From assembly GCA_025667525.1 (NCBI GenBank), contig CM046876.1, forward strand, positions 80,827,512 to 80,891,511: DNA of 64,000 nt, read 5' to 3'. Origin of the DNA: Glebionis coronaria (Eukaryota > Streptophyta > Magnoliopsida > Asterales > Asteraceae). Shown here in pieces: positions 21,441-32,759 of the stretch. The stretch's first letter is position 1, and each line of letters opens with the position of its first letter. Position numbers and translations under genes: made by a program. The notes under the pieces were generated by a model that saw only the letters and a program-made list of their open reading frames with translations, was not told the origin of the DNA and ran no database searches.

Positions 21441-23275
21441 TGGAATGTGATTTTTGAACCTACCCTTACCCCTATTGCCTGAACCACATTCCCTGGAATG
21501 GTTTCAACAACTATTTCTTCCACAGTGGACTGGCCAAGGTTCCATTTTTCAATGGTCTTTCTCAAATCAGAGTTTTCATCAGCTAAAGATTCATTTCCAA
21601 TGGACAACTTACTGACCTCATTTTGAATTTGATTAGCGATGTTCACAAAAGGTTTGAGATTAGCTAATTCAGATTGATAAAGACTCAACTCGTTTTTGAG
21701 ATTTTGAAACTTATTTAACAGATTTTTTCTTTGTTCTTCTACAAAATGGAGGTCAACTAAAGTGTAGTCACTGACATGGTCTCTGTCAGGACCCTCAGGC
21801 ATAGAGAGTAATCTTTGTACCTTTTTCAAAGTGATGTCAACCCATTGACCTGATCTTGCTTCACTTTTACCAACTGCTGGTTCTTCATCAGCAACAGCCA
21901 TGAAGGCTCTGACGGTAGTGGTTCCTTCATCCTCAGAGGTGAGGGGTTCATCATCCCAGTCAAAAGAAGCAGCTATTAGACCTTTTTTAGTCTTTTTGTT
22001 ATCCTTCTTCTTGGCTGCATCATCAGCTTTCTGATTGAGTTTAATCAGCTTAGCTTTCAAGGCCTTGTATTTTACCTTGTAGTCCTTTTTACCCTCAGAG
22101 TCACTGAGAGAGGATTGCTTGAAAGGTGAGGAAGAAAACTTCTTTTTGTTGTAGGTTTTGCTGGATGATGGAAAGCTGGGAGAAGATGTCTTGTTTGACC
22201 AACAGTCCTTTTGGAAATGACCAGTCTTTCCACAAGTGTAACATGACACTTTGGATTTGTCAATCTTGGCAGCACCAACTCTACCAGATCTTTTGTAGTA
22301 TCTCTTCTGGCAAGCTAAAAGGGCTCTGTCATGGAATTCAGCATGTAATTCATCAAGGAATTCTTGACTGCTTCTTGTGTCTTCTTCCACGTCAGAGTCA
22401 CTATCCTGAAAAGAGTGGTTAGCAACAAGAGCTTTTGACCCAGATATAGGAGAGGTAAACCTATCAGTCTCTGATTTGTAAATAGAGTCAATCAGTCCTT
22501 TTTCATAATTGTATCTACCAAACAGTTGAGCAAGAGTATCATTTTTTATGGGATTATTTGCTCTCAGGGTTTGGTTAAGACTAAGCCATTTCCTAGGCAA
22601 ACTATTTACAAACGTGGCATTAACCTCAGCCTTGGGTAGTACAACACCATTGTTACCTAAATCATTCATCAAGATCTTGAGTCTAGTGTAAGTTTGAGAA
22701 ACATTTTCTATTTCCAAGGCTTTGAAAGCGTTAAACTTAAGTCTTAATGCTTGGATTTTGGTCTCTTTAGTCTCTTCTGGTCCTTCATACCCTAGAACCA
22801 ACTCAATCCACATTTCTTGTGCGATGTTGCACTTGATGATGGACTTCATAATGTCCTTGGGTAGGCAAGAGACTATTATACTTTTAAGTCTCTTGTCCTG
22901 GTTAGCCAGACGTCTATCAGCGGGAGACCATTGCTTAACAAGTTTCTTAATGGGTCTCTCTGGTGTAGAGGAAATGGCCAGTGGTACATAAGGACCATTT
23001 TCTAAGATTTCAAACAAGAAGGGTTCTAGACCATCTAAGTATATAAGAAATTCACTTTTACAACTTGAGAAATCTTCTTCATCAAACACTGGAACATTAG
23101 ACACATGTGACCCTCCACGATTATCAAGAAGTTGTGGAAGATCATCCTCATTTACACCAGTGCTTACAACAGGTGTAGGCATGGTAGTAGATGTGGTGGC
23201 TGGTGCGTTTGTTGAAGTATTTGCTTGGTTAGATTGAGCAAACGGTGGTGGGATGGGTGGCATAGTTTCAGTCAT
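21224..23275 (-). CDS. gag: Sirevirus A gag (683-codon frame)
   Basis: The ATG at 23275 lies about 60 bp after the primer-binding site. Residues 1-45 are a Pro/Thr-rich low-complexity tail. About 70-270 is the copia gag domain (UBN2-type), with WIELVLGYEG and FKALEIENVSQTYTRLK. Residues 345-358 are a perfect zinc knuckle CYTCGKTGHFQKDC (CX2CX4HX4C). A Lys/Ser-rich stretch follows, then a probable coiled coil at about 500-600 (LLNKFQNLKNELSLYQSELANLK). The final 70 or so residues are spurious: near 21445 the homologous reading passes to the frame of 20631-21440. The product would form the virus-like particle shell in the cytoplasm. Confidence 0.85.
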   Translation of the reverse strand: MTETMPPIPPPFAQSNQANTSTNAPATTSTTMPTPVVSTGVNEDDLPQLLDNRGGSHVSNVPVFDEEDFSSCKSEFLIYLDGLEPFLFEILENGPYVPLAISSTPERPIKKLVKQWSPADRRLANQDKRLKSIIVSCLPKDIMKSIIKCNIAQEMWIELVLGYEGPEETKETKIQALRLKFNAFKALEIENVSQTYTRLKILMNDLGNNGVVLPKAEVNATFVNSLPRKWLSLNQTLRANNPIKNDTLAQLFGRYNYEKGLIDSIYKSETDRFTSPISGSKALVANHSFQDSDSDVEEDTRSSQEFLDELHAEFHDRALLACQKRYYKRSGRVGAAKIDKSKVSCYTCGKTGHFQKDCWSNKTSSPSFPSSSKTYNKKKFSSSPFKQSSLSDSEGKKDYKVKYKALKAKLIKLNQKADDAAKKKDNKKTKKGLIAASFDWDDEPLTSEDEGTTTVRAFMAVADEEPAVGKSEARSGQWVDITLKKVQRLLSMPEGPDRDHVSDYTLVDLHFVEEQRKNLLNKFQNLKNELSLYQSELANLKPFVNIANQIQNEVSKLSIGNESLADENSDLRKTIEKWNLGQSTVEEIVVETIPGNVVQAIGVRVGSKITFQCPVLNLSYQKSLLRSPPLWLRSTLTTNQKLQLFPNLLALTQQIPCLAINQLSKPLEISLPKLLIKHLIRFM

Positions 23276-23334
23276 ATTTGGATCTTGATTTTAAAAACTA
23301 GAACGGTTTTTAGAAAAGTTTTATAAATCAAACC

Positions 23335-23346
23335 GCTCTGATAGCA
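23335..23346 (-). other. Primer-binding site of Sirevirus A
   Basis: The minus strand reads TGCTATCAGAGC just after the LTR end. It differs at one base from the canonical initiator tRNA-Met PBS TGGTATCAGAGC. Confidence 0.85.
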
Positions 23347-23348
23347 AT

Positions 23349-24217
23349 TGAAAGTCCCAAAATACAACAATTGTTGAAACTAAGTCACGAAAAACAATAA
23401 CACACAATAGATATACTTTTCAAACGAGTAATGCTTTATTAACTATTATCAACAAAGTATTATAAAGTGTTATGAATACACCTGTTGAATAACAACAAGA
23501 AATGAACCCTAGAACAAGTAAACTTGATTCGAGACTCAAGTTTACAAGAGAACCAATGAGTCGCTGATGGACAGCTGAGGGCTCAGTGGTTCCAGTGGGA
23601 GAAAGAACTTAGATTAAGATTCCAAGCACAAGGGTTGAATCTTAACTTCTTTCTCATCCCTATTTATAGTGGTACGAGGTTGTATCCTTAGTGGGAGTAG
23701 TTGATACGTGTCATCTTCTGAGTGGAAGAGTACAACATATTAAATGCATGTCCAAATCGAGACATGCCTTTAACTACTTTAGGTGAACAGTTCTGCCAAC
23801 TGTTCACCTTTGTCCCACTAGGTCGTACTAGGCATTGACTTGAATCTCTTGTTTTGTCCCGCTCAAAACACTTGCAAGGTTCTCCCGCCTAAACTATAAA
23901 GGGTTGGATAAGCTTTGCTTAATCCAAGTCTCTAGGGTTCTTAAGTGATCTCTGAGTGTTGTCAACTCAGAGATCCTTGAACACCAGTGCATTCCTTTGA
24001 CATCCCAGCTATCCATAATCGCTGGTGAGTCTGACTTCAGATTGTCTTCGACTTCTCTGACGTTGTCTTTGACTTGAATGATCCTGGTGTGCCAGCTGAG
24101 GCTTTGTCTTCCACTGGTCTAGTCTCTGTCGCTGGTCTTCTCAGCGACCTTTCAACACTTAGTCTAATTTAAACAAATCTAGACAGGGCCATAGTTAAAA
24201 CTTTCATTGGCCCAACA
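23349..24217 (-). repeat. 5' LTR of Sirevirus A
   Basis: 869 bp, TG...CA on both strands, colinear with 11825-12693. TATA box CTATAAATAG at 23660-23669 (minus strand). The three perfect palindromes of the 3' LTR recur at 23782-23808, 23947-23975 and 24128-24148. Confidence 0.93.
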
Positions 24218-25585
24218 CTTACGAACATCATAAATACCTTTGTGATATCACATCCCCTTCTAACATCTCTATGGCACGTTATTTGTACCAATATCCATAC
24301 TCGACACAAATCTCTATTCATCTCCCTTGGTACTCCTAAGAGACCACATATCAACATTAGTTCATCTTTCTACGAACTTCTAACTCTTTCCCCATCAATA
24401 AAGGCACTCCAACTATTCTCTCATGGCCACTAACTCGTCCTTCTATTTCATAACTAGCTCTCTTACATAAATATATCAACTATCTCATATGACTATAATA
24501 ATACTCTTATGCCCAAAGGCACCATATCCATAGAGGAATGAAAACCTCCCAGTTCAATCAACGCAACTTCTGCTTTTACTATCCCAACCTCTTAACCTTG
24601 ACGTAAAAGGTTCTTGAATACTTCTACCAAAATATACTCATTCATTATTCACTATTCTAAATATATAAGCAACACTAATTAGATAGGGCAATTCAATAGT
24701 ATCCTATACCTATACTCCTTTACACTACGGGAAAAAAATATGGCATAGGTATACTGTAAGGAGAGGGAATCACACTACAATGCATGATAACACATAACAT
24801 GAATATCAAAGAAAACATGTACATTTAACCTGGCAAATAGGCATTGAAAATTGCATTAAGGTCACAAGTACGTACATGTGGTGCATTTATAATTATGTTG
24901 GCCACCGTAATTAAAACTGCATCATCTAATGCGTGTACTTACTTCCACAAATACCCTTTTTAATGAAAGCATACGATACACATAATATAACCTAAACACA
25001 ATGAATAGAAACAAGCACATAACGTCCTAAAAGGGAAAATAATAGTGTAATAACTTCCAAAAACACTAGGTTTCATAAAACAAAATCCAACAATGACTAG
25101 TGTGGACGACTATGGTTCAACCCACAATAGTCTAAAGTTCAAAATGAAAGAAACGTATGACTAAGTATGGACGACTATGGTTCAATCCATATTAGTCTAA
25201 AATTCGCAAAGAAAGAAGCATATGATTAAGTATGGACGACTATGGTTCAATCCATACTAGTCTAAAATTCGAAAAGAAAGAAACATATGACTAAGTATGG
25301 ACGACTATGGTTCAATCCACACTAGTCTAAAATTCGAAACAAACAAAGAATATCGAAAAATTGCACACAAGATAGATAAGCAATTAATATGAAACAAGTC
25401 ATCATAAATAAAAATCAAGAATATACAAAAGAACATCAATCGCAAAGGATCCTAAAACAAAACATGGTAAAATGATATACCCGCCTCCTAATATCACCAC
25501 TATTCGATTTAAACCTTATATCACAACTACTTCTAGGACTCCTAAGATATAGTCTAGGTTAAACCACCTAAATCTCTATAACCTT
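24218..25585 (-). pseudogene. Decayed leader/gag region of element E
   Basis: No coding frame or protein motif is recognisable in this 1.4 kb. Its place between the primer-binding site at 25586-25602 and the pol scrap at 10800-11824 (with Sirevirus A removed) suggests leader and gag of an old minus-strand gypsy element. The only clear internal structure is a four-copy 64-bp repeat (25095-25352). Confidence 0.45.
25095..25352. repeat. Four tandem ~64-bp units, each a potential hairpin
   Basis: Units start at 25095, 25159, 25224 and 25289. Each contains GACTA...TATGGACGACTATGG TTCA...CCATA.TAGTC, which can fold with GACTA/TAGTC as outer stem and TATGG/CCATA as inner stem. In unit 1 the inner stem is TGTGG/CCACA. 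The array lies in the leader of element E. Confidence 0.85.
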
Positions 25586-25602
25586 GGCTCTGATTACCAA
25601 TA
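25586..25602 (-). other. Primer-binding site of element E
   Basis: The minus strand reads TATTGGTAATCAGAGCC directly after the LTR end GGGGTTACA. It is an initiator tRNA-Met type site with one inserted base. Confidence 0.6.
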
Positions 25603-27522
25603 TGTAACCCCTCGCCTCGGCAGAAATGCGAGGTGAAACTTCATGGACATCGTCACAACACAATGGTGTCACGATAGAGAATAAACTAAAAGATGGCATA
25701 TATAAATAGGGCATGCTATGACAACGCCATAAATATTCAACAATCTCATAAATTGCACAACATCAAATAAACAAATAAACATAAACTTTGCAATGCAAGC
25801 CTACGGTCTCTCTAATCCTTCGCTCTCTAAAGCTTTTATCATCGCTAAGCAACCCTGAAAATGATGCTAAAACACGTCAACATAAAGTTGGTGAGAGTCA
25901 TAGGTTTAAGACACAAAATAATTCCTTGTTGTTCTCATTAACAAATCAAATAATTTATCATTATGGACAACAATTACTACATGTAAGCAAGCATAAAAAC
26001 ATACATTAAGACGACACGTGTCTCTCCGCTCAACATTCCATATTTACACTAGGTAGGCGTACCCATCAGATCCCATGGTACTATCTCAAATCATAACACT
26101 AGGTAGGCGTACCCATCCGCTCCTTCACAATTAATCACACAGGATAGGCGTACCTATCCGCTCCTACAATATCACATACCAAACAAGTCACATACTAGCA
26201 CATTGATGTCCATAGAATTTAAAACAACGTTTCACATCACATATTTGTACAAGCATCATTTCTATCCCTTACTATAGAAAAACCATTTAAAAGGCAAGGG
26301 ACTATGAAACTCATCTGAAAGCATAGCTACGCAAGTCCTCGCAAAGCAACTATGTCAAACAGCAAACATGTTACCATCCATTTGTCGAAACCCAAATGAT
26401 GTAACATTCATATGATGGACTCACTATATCTAAATCCTTCCTCTAAACCAAATCCATAAGGTTTAACACATCTATCTCTCCCATATTACATCCAAACCTT
26501 TCTCATTACTTTTCTAAAAACTTGTGAATTTTACCCGCCCAAAACGAATGCAAAAGCCAGACTTAACCATGTCCAATATTTTTCCAAATTTTCCAGGTCT
26601 TCAAATATGTATCTAGATATCCCAAATCAAATTTTATATCTTAAGTCCTTTTATAAAAATTAAAAAAAATTCTATGACCACAACTAGCTCCAGTTTTCTG
26701 ACTTAGCCTAGACCTTCCAAATGTTTACCCATGAACGACCAACCTAAACATCATAACTTTTTCCCTAATTAACAAATGAATTCTTCTTATATATATATAT
26801 ATATATCATAAATAAGTTGTTCCCAGGTGTCCTTGTAAAAAGTAGTTCATTTGATAAGGTTTTTTCCGTCAAAACTTAAACCCTAAATTCGAATTTAAAA
26901 ATCTCAGTTCCGACAACGAATTTTGTAAATTCATAAAAAGTGACTTTCAAACCTCTAATTGACTTGAAACCAACGCCATTGAAAGGTTAACTCTCTGAAC
27001 TTACATTGGAAAAAAATCGTCTTCTAATTCCTTTTTATGACCATGATATAACCTATACAAGTCGACTTAAAAATCTGGTCAGACTAGTGTTCCGATTTTA
27101 AACATAATTAAACCCTTTAATCATCATTAAACCCCATAATAACCTAATTAGTTTAATATTAGAAGCCCTAAAATTATATATTACAGAAATCATAAACCCT
27201 AGTTTGAAACCCTAATAAAAAAATCATAAATCCTAAACCATAATCCATCATACTAGGTTACATATGTATATTTAACGTTAATCAAGCTAGTTTTATTACG
27301 TACCTTTAATCCTTAAGCAAGATCTTGACTTTTCTTGACCTCCATTAATTATTCTACTGAACGTAGGTTTATTTAAGGTTTATGGGTCGTTTTTGGGGTC
27401 TTGGGATGTTTATATATGCGTTGGTAACCTCCTGGACAAGTTTAGGCCCAATTAGGATTCAAATTAATAATTATCTTAATTTAATTTATTTTTTATTAAA
27501 ATATTCAGCCATGGGCCCAACA
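25603..27522 (-). repeat. Probable 5' LTR of element E (outer border tentative)
   Basis: The inner border is firm: plus-strand TGTAACCCC at 25603 next to the primer-binding site. The outer border is a guess at GGGCCCAACA (27522), which would give TG...CA ends; I have no duplication to confirm it. Inside, about 26046-26165 holds three copies of a roughly 50-bp unit around TAGGCGTACC(C/T)ATCC. The stretch is AT-rich and has no coding sequence I recognise. Confidence 0.5.
26046..26165. repeat. Three degenerate ~50-bp direct repeats
   Basis: Copies near 26046, 26096 and 26140 share ACACTAGGTAGGCGTACCCATC; the third is diverged (CACAGGATAGGCGTACCTATC). They lie within the presumed LTR of element E and may be promoter repeats. 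Confidence 0.7.
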
Positions 27523-27574
27523 ATTCTGAATCCCCTTTCTTTATTTTATTAATTTAATTTTTAATTAATTATAA

Positions 27575-28622
27575 CTAGCAGGGTACCCGCGCGATGCAGC
27601 GGCGGGTACCCTGTGAATAAATTCTTCGGCGCGATAATTTGTTTTTCTTGGTTATAACTTCAGAATCGATAGTTTTCATCTAAAAATATGTCCTAAAAAC
27701 GTAATTTTAATCGAGGGATATTAATTACTTTTAGCGTTATAGTAGGGTACCTACGCATTGTGGCGGCGGATACCCTATAATCAAATCTTTTGTCGAAAAA
27801 TATTTTTCACTAAAATGTTTTCAGTTATAATAGGTTTGTGTATGGCGAGAATTTTTGTGGATTCTTAAAACCGTTGATCTGGATCTCGTAATCTCGTCAC
27901 TTTGTCGCGTCTCTTTGTCACGTCACATTGTTTTAAAACTCAACATTTATAAATACCGGGCTCAATCCAAAACATATGTCATCATAATCATCAACATCAA
28001 TGTCTTTAAAAAATACGAGCATCCCATTTTTGGAATAAGAAAAATTGAATTTTGTTTTCAAAGAAGTCCAAAATTGAATTTTGAATACGTGCATCTCATT
28101 TTTGACTTGTATGAGACCAATACACATCCCTCCTATATGAAAAATATACATGGATCAAACACCATCAGCTACATTGAATTGGTGAAAATTAAAGAAACCA
28201 ACCTAATACCAATGATCACACAATTTCCATATATGTCGGGCCAAGCTATCAAGTTAGATCCTGGTCCATTCATAAGATTTAGAAGTATAAGAATCTCTTC
28301 ACTGTGGCATTGGTGCAATTAAATAAAATACAAAGACATTACATGTAAAGTCAAAAGGGTATTAATGAAATTTCATGTATTTAACTTTAACCTAAAAAAC
28401 TCTTATAATTTTGTTTACCAACCGCTATTCTCTCATCTCAATTTCTCTCCCTCTATAAGTCAGAACCACCAATCATTTTTAGTCACTTTCCAATTTTGTT
28501 AATATTAGTTTATGAAACAAAAATCAATGAATGGTCATCACTACGTTTATGGATCTAAATTGCAGCCGCAATTCTCTTTTTATTCATATTTTCACACAAT
28601 CGTTGGGTGACAAGAGTTTCAA
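27575..28622 (-). mobile_element. Helitron, 3' end on the minus strand (5' end not found)
   Basis: Read on the minus strand, the sequence ends in CTAG at 27575 next to an A/T site. Just before the end is a hairpin with perfect 10-bp arms (27581-27590 with 27602-27611, GC-rich), typical of Helitron 3' ends. A second, diverged copy of the same terminus lies inside at 27740-27790, ending CTAT. The other end is not recognisable before the Sirevirus B LTR at 28623, so the extent given is an upper bound. The interior is AT-rich. A plus-strand frame of 155 codons at 27855-28322 resembles nothing I know. Confidence 0.6.
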
Positions 28623-29141
28623 TGTGCTGATCCCAAACTTAGATCGATTTAGCTTGTGTAAACAAGATAAGATCAAGTTAAACACGTAGAGAAACTTTGT
28701 TTCTAAATAAAACAATTTAAGTGTTATGCGGAATTAACACTCAAACAAGAACACACAAACAGTTGTAAAACACACTTTCACTTGATTGATAATAACGAAC
28801 TTGCTTACAATGAAAGTGTTAAACGTATGAAAAAAACTTATTTGAAACATAACCTAAAGGTCTTCTTTTATAGACATAAGAAGCCTTGTACAAGAGTCTA
28901 CGAATCAGCTATTATAGGTAAAGATAATTATAGAAAATACATTGTTGATCCTATCTTTACAAGAAACAAACTAGAAACAAAATACGCGTAGACCATATCT
29001 TTCTATCAGTGCTTGTCTTCAACCTATCAACACTTGACTTCTTCCTGTCAACGCTTGATCTGTCAGCGCTTGTTCTCTTCTTATCAACGCTTGTTTTCTT
29101 CTTGCCAGCGTTCAAGTTACTAGCTACATTTTATTCCCAAC
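28623..29141 (-). repeat. 3' LTR of Sirevirus B
   Basis: 519 bp: the minus strand starts TGTTGGGAATAAAATG at 29141 and ends GATCAGCACA at 28623. The inner border follows a polypurine tract (AGTTTAGGGGAGAAT, minus strand, about 29142-29156). A TATA box CTATAAAAG is at 28865-28873. From 29012 to 29110 there are five copies of a TCAACGCTTG/TCAGCGCTTG motif. The partner LTR is outside the window, so the outer border rests on the TG...CA ends only. Left flank TTCAA. Confidence 0.65.
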
Positions 29142-29194
29142 AATTCTCCCCTAAACTTGATATCTACTTTATTAATCAAGTTTCTTAATAAAAA

Positions 29195-32100
29195 TTAAGA
29201 ACTAGGAGGAATCTTAAAAATCTTATCATATTGGTAATAAACATGCCTAATAAAATCTTTGGCCACGTCACTTGAATAGTCAATCTCCAGCTGTGTTGTC
29301 TTCATCTTTTGCAAAACTTCTTTGGACATGGGATACTCAGCATCTACAAGTAGATACTCAACAAACTTTGTAGAGCTCAAATAATACACACCAGCAGCTG
29401 AATACAAATGCCATTAAAGACCACAGATATCATCCTCAAGATCCTTCCAAACAGGATCTTCTTCTTCTGGTGCACACATTCTCTTGAATGTTGACCAAAG
29501 CTTTATTCCATTGACTGAAGTAGGTGCTTCAGTCTCATACTTGGCCATAAACAACCTCCAAAGGTCTGCCAAGTCTTCCCTATCCATACTTGCAAAGAGA
29601 GACACGAGAGTAGTAAATGTGTGTACCTCTTTCCTATATATGCCAATCTTCCAAAACCCACTTGCATCTTCTTTATAGCTAATGATAGGGTTTCTGGAAT
29701 CAAGAGGTAACACTTGTACCATATCTGAAGCTTCCATGGGTGAGAGCTTAATGCTACTTCTAAGAACAACTTCACTGGGAACCACGTTATTTAGATCTTT
29801 AGGAAACTCAAGTGGAACTCCCTTCTTCAAAGGCCTTGGAACAATCATTGCCTTCTGAATCTCCATCTCTTCTGCAAGTTCTTCTTTCCTCTCATCTGAA
29901 AGAAGTCTAAGAGTGTTCATTTCTTGCACTCTTGCCCAAATGTGATAAGCCTTGTACTCTAATTCTTGAAAGGATAATCCCTGCAATTTCTTGAAGGTCC
30001 ATCCAGTTCCATGACATCTGAGTAACATGTAGTAAAGCTCTCTTCTATCCCTCTTCAGCAATGAGAAAACATTGCTAGCCTTATGTTTCAGAATTACCTT
30101 GCATTCTCTTTGAACTCTTAAAAGAATCTCCAATCCCCAAATTTGGTCTGAAATTGTCAAATATAGATTCTCCATTATCCTATTCTCCCAAGCATGGTAC
30201 ATCTGAACTACTTCTGGCATATCAAAGTCTACTTTCAATTTTAACTCTCTAAGCTTCTCTCTTGCCAAGTCATAAGCATATTCAAGTCTTTCTGGTTGTT
30301 CAATTATCATCACACTTGAATATGAACTTTCTTCATCAATTCCTTCTTGTTCCTCTCAAGTGACAACAAATGGTGATTCAGCAACCTTCTTCCTTTCTTG
30401 TTCCATAAGTTGTGCAGCCATCCTTGAATCAAACTCTACTTGTGCTGCATCCTTTGGAACTTCTACTTCTACCATAATTCCTTTACCCTTATGTTATGGA
30501 TCAATGATGGGTAAGGATGATGGTAATACCTGTGAAGACACTTCTTTGATGATAGCTGATGACTGGAATACATCAACCATATCTGCAGGTCTGTCAACGC
30601 TCAAATTCCTTGCGTCAGTGCCCAATTTACTCGTGTCAGCGCTTGGTGTGTCAGCGTTTAAATTTTGCTTGTCAACGCCCAACTTACTTGTCTCAGCGCC
30701 TCTTGTGAACTGCTTCATCATAGCTGTAAAAGAGAAGTTCAAATTTGTAGGAGTAACCAGAGATGTGTCAAAACCTGGTTGCTTCTTCAATTCAGTGAGG
30801 GCTTCAGCAACACCCAAAGATTCTCCTTCATGTGAGCCTTTGTCACTCACATGGATCTGCTCATCCTCCCCTTTGGAAGATTCCTCCATTCCACGCCTAG
30901 TGTTAGCATCCTCCATAATAACAATCCTCTCCCTCAATTGCTTGAGTTCAAGGCCTTGTGTACTAACTGTTTGTACCAAGTCTGCATTTTACTTTTGCAA
31001 GCTAATGCAGACAGATTCAATTCCATCAATGTGTATGGTTCCAATCTGCCCTCCTCTAGAATGGGTATTTGACCTCCCAAAGTAGAGTCATGGGGCATGG
31101 ATGAGGTCTTAAAGATGTTAGGACTGTCTTGGCCTGCTTCTAAGCGAGTACCAATAGTCCCAGCCTCATCCTTAGCACCAACCACACTTGTGGTGGTGGT
31201 TCTCTCTGCTACATGGCTAGGACCACTAGAGGAGAACACTCCAGTAGTCCTTGGGCGTTTAATAAACCTATATTCAAGGGGTGTAGAAGATGATGTGGAT
31301 TGGGTGGTAGTTTGAAGGTTAAGGGGTGTTTGGGTTTGTGAAGGAATGGTGTCAATGTTTGGATTACTAGTGTCAACGCCAACATTTAACATGTCAGCGT
31401 TGAAGAATTCTTGGTCAATTTCCATGTGTTGAGGTGAAGGCAAAGGTTCTGGTATTGGGTCAAGTTGTGGTTGTGGGGCTGGTTAGGGTTGTGCTGCTGC
31501 AATAACAACAAGCATAGCCTGGGTGAGGGGTAATTCACGGTGAGGGGGTGAGTTCATCTTGGTAAAAATAGCTTTCATTTGCACAGGGATCTCATAAAAA
31601 TCATCATGATCCCTTGTGAAATAATTTTGCACATCAAAAACCATTTGCAAAAATCTTGGATAAGCCAAAGCCATCTTATTCCCTTTGTTTTTACACATGC
31701 CATCAAAATCAGTTTTGAAAAATTAAACTTTTGCCCATTTGTAATACACACAATTGCACTAGCAATGGATCTATTAATTTCATTGTGTGCAGTACATTTG
31801 GGACTCAAACATTGAAGGATGACATGTATGAGGTACTTCCAGGCTGGGGGAAATTCATGTTTATGATATTTGTTTAAAGTACCCTCATCAGGGATATGAT
31901 ACCCCAAAGCCCGAAGTCCTTGTTCTATTGCATTGATGGGGAGGGTGGTTATACCATCTGCATCATCAAGATGCAAAGCCTGGCGAACCAAGGCTTCAGT
32001 AACCACTCAAGTACGCCCATGAACAATAGCTGATAATGTAGTCACGTAATTAATTGTTAAGGAACTAACAGTGTTACAAAACTGTTTAATATGAGTGGCA

Positions 32101-32270
32101 TGGATGAGAGGAGCATGAGAAAGTTCATACCTAATTGGAGATGCATTCAAATACACCACCATCAGAGTGTATTGTGGAAACAAAGTATCATCAGCCTCCA
32201 AATAAGCAATTATCTTGTTTTGACTCCTGAATCCCAATACCAAGTCACTTGGTTTAAACTTTGGTGCCAT
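29195..32270 (-). pseudogene. Sirevirus B third ORF (broken, about 1000 codons)
   Basis: On the minus strand the frame starts with MAPKFKPSDL at 32270 and runs in pieces to 29195. Breaks: TGA near 32007, frameshift near 31690, TAA near 31483, frameshift near 30970, stops near 30490 and 30360, TAA near 29411. The N-terminal third has FPPAWKYLIHVILQCL and YPRFLQMVFD, colinear with exon 1 of Sirevirus A. The middle is low-complexity with repeated short Asp-containing phrases encoded by the TCARCG motif. The C-terminal third (29414-30313, 299 codons) is helical and charged and ends with a compact domain around SAAGVYYLSSTKFVEYLL. No intron-like repeat block is present. Function unknown; no membrane segments seen. 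Confidence 0.72.
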
Positions 32271-32759
32271 AGTTTGAAGAAAGCTGTTTGTGAATTATTG
32301 AGAAAGATGAATTATAGGTGAAAAAGTGTTAGACAAGAATATGAGATACCTTGTTTAAAAAAAAGGAGCCAAATACATAGGAGAGATATCCACATGTGAT
32401 TGGTCAAAAATAAGGCAAGTATTTTCAAAATATAATGATGAAAATATTGAAAAGAAAATAAGTTATCTTATGCATTAATTAAAATTTATCTACTCCCAAA
32501 ATTACGGCCCCAAAATTCGTCAAAAATAACAACTGGGTAGGTCCCAATGAGTGTCAACGGTCAAAAATAACCCATCAACGCCCAACGGCTATATTATTGT
32601 CAACGTTTGCCAAAGCCATGTCAGCGTCTAAATTGGTCATAACAACGCTTTGAAAAATATTTGTCAGCGTCAAAAAATAAAAGTAATAAAAATTGTTTGC
32701 TTGATTTAGGTGAGCACTTGAAATCTTATTATTGGGTGAAGCTTTTGATTATTAGGGTG
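32271..32759. other. Upstream region of the Sirevirus B third ORF
   Basis: About 490 bp without an open frame. Between 32555 and 32670 it holds six copies of the TCAACG/TCAGCG motif. Somewhere between about 32670 and 32790 the sequence passes into the Tat/Athila-like element; I cannot place the junction exactly. Confidence 0.45.

Larger units (their letters stand above)
11825..24217 (-). mobile_element. Sirevirus-type Ty1/copia retrotransposon A, structurally complete
   Basis: A 12,393-bp element on the minus strand. Both LTRs are 869 bp (11825-12693 and 23349-24217), and the insertion is flanked by a perfect duplication CTTAC (11820-11824 and 24218-24222). By eye the LTRs differ at about 18 sites (about 2 %), so the insertion is recent. 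Order on the minus strand: 5' LTR, PBS, gag, protease-integrase-RT-RNase H, a third ORF, PPT, 3' LTR. The large gag, the pol type and a long ORF behind pol define Sireviruses among copia elements. Pol is intact; gag has one frameshift and ORF3 has several nonsense mutations. Confidence 0.93.

Noticed and set aside
27186..27245. Telomere-like CCCTAA/CCCTAG motifs
   Set aside because: Scattered single copies in AT-rich DNA, not a tandem TTTAGGG array.
27855..28322. A 155-codon plus-strand frame
   Set aside because: No recognisable domain, AT-rich codons, and it lies inside the Helitron/AT-rich spacer; too weak to call a gene.
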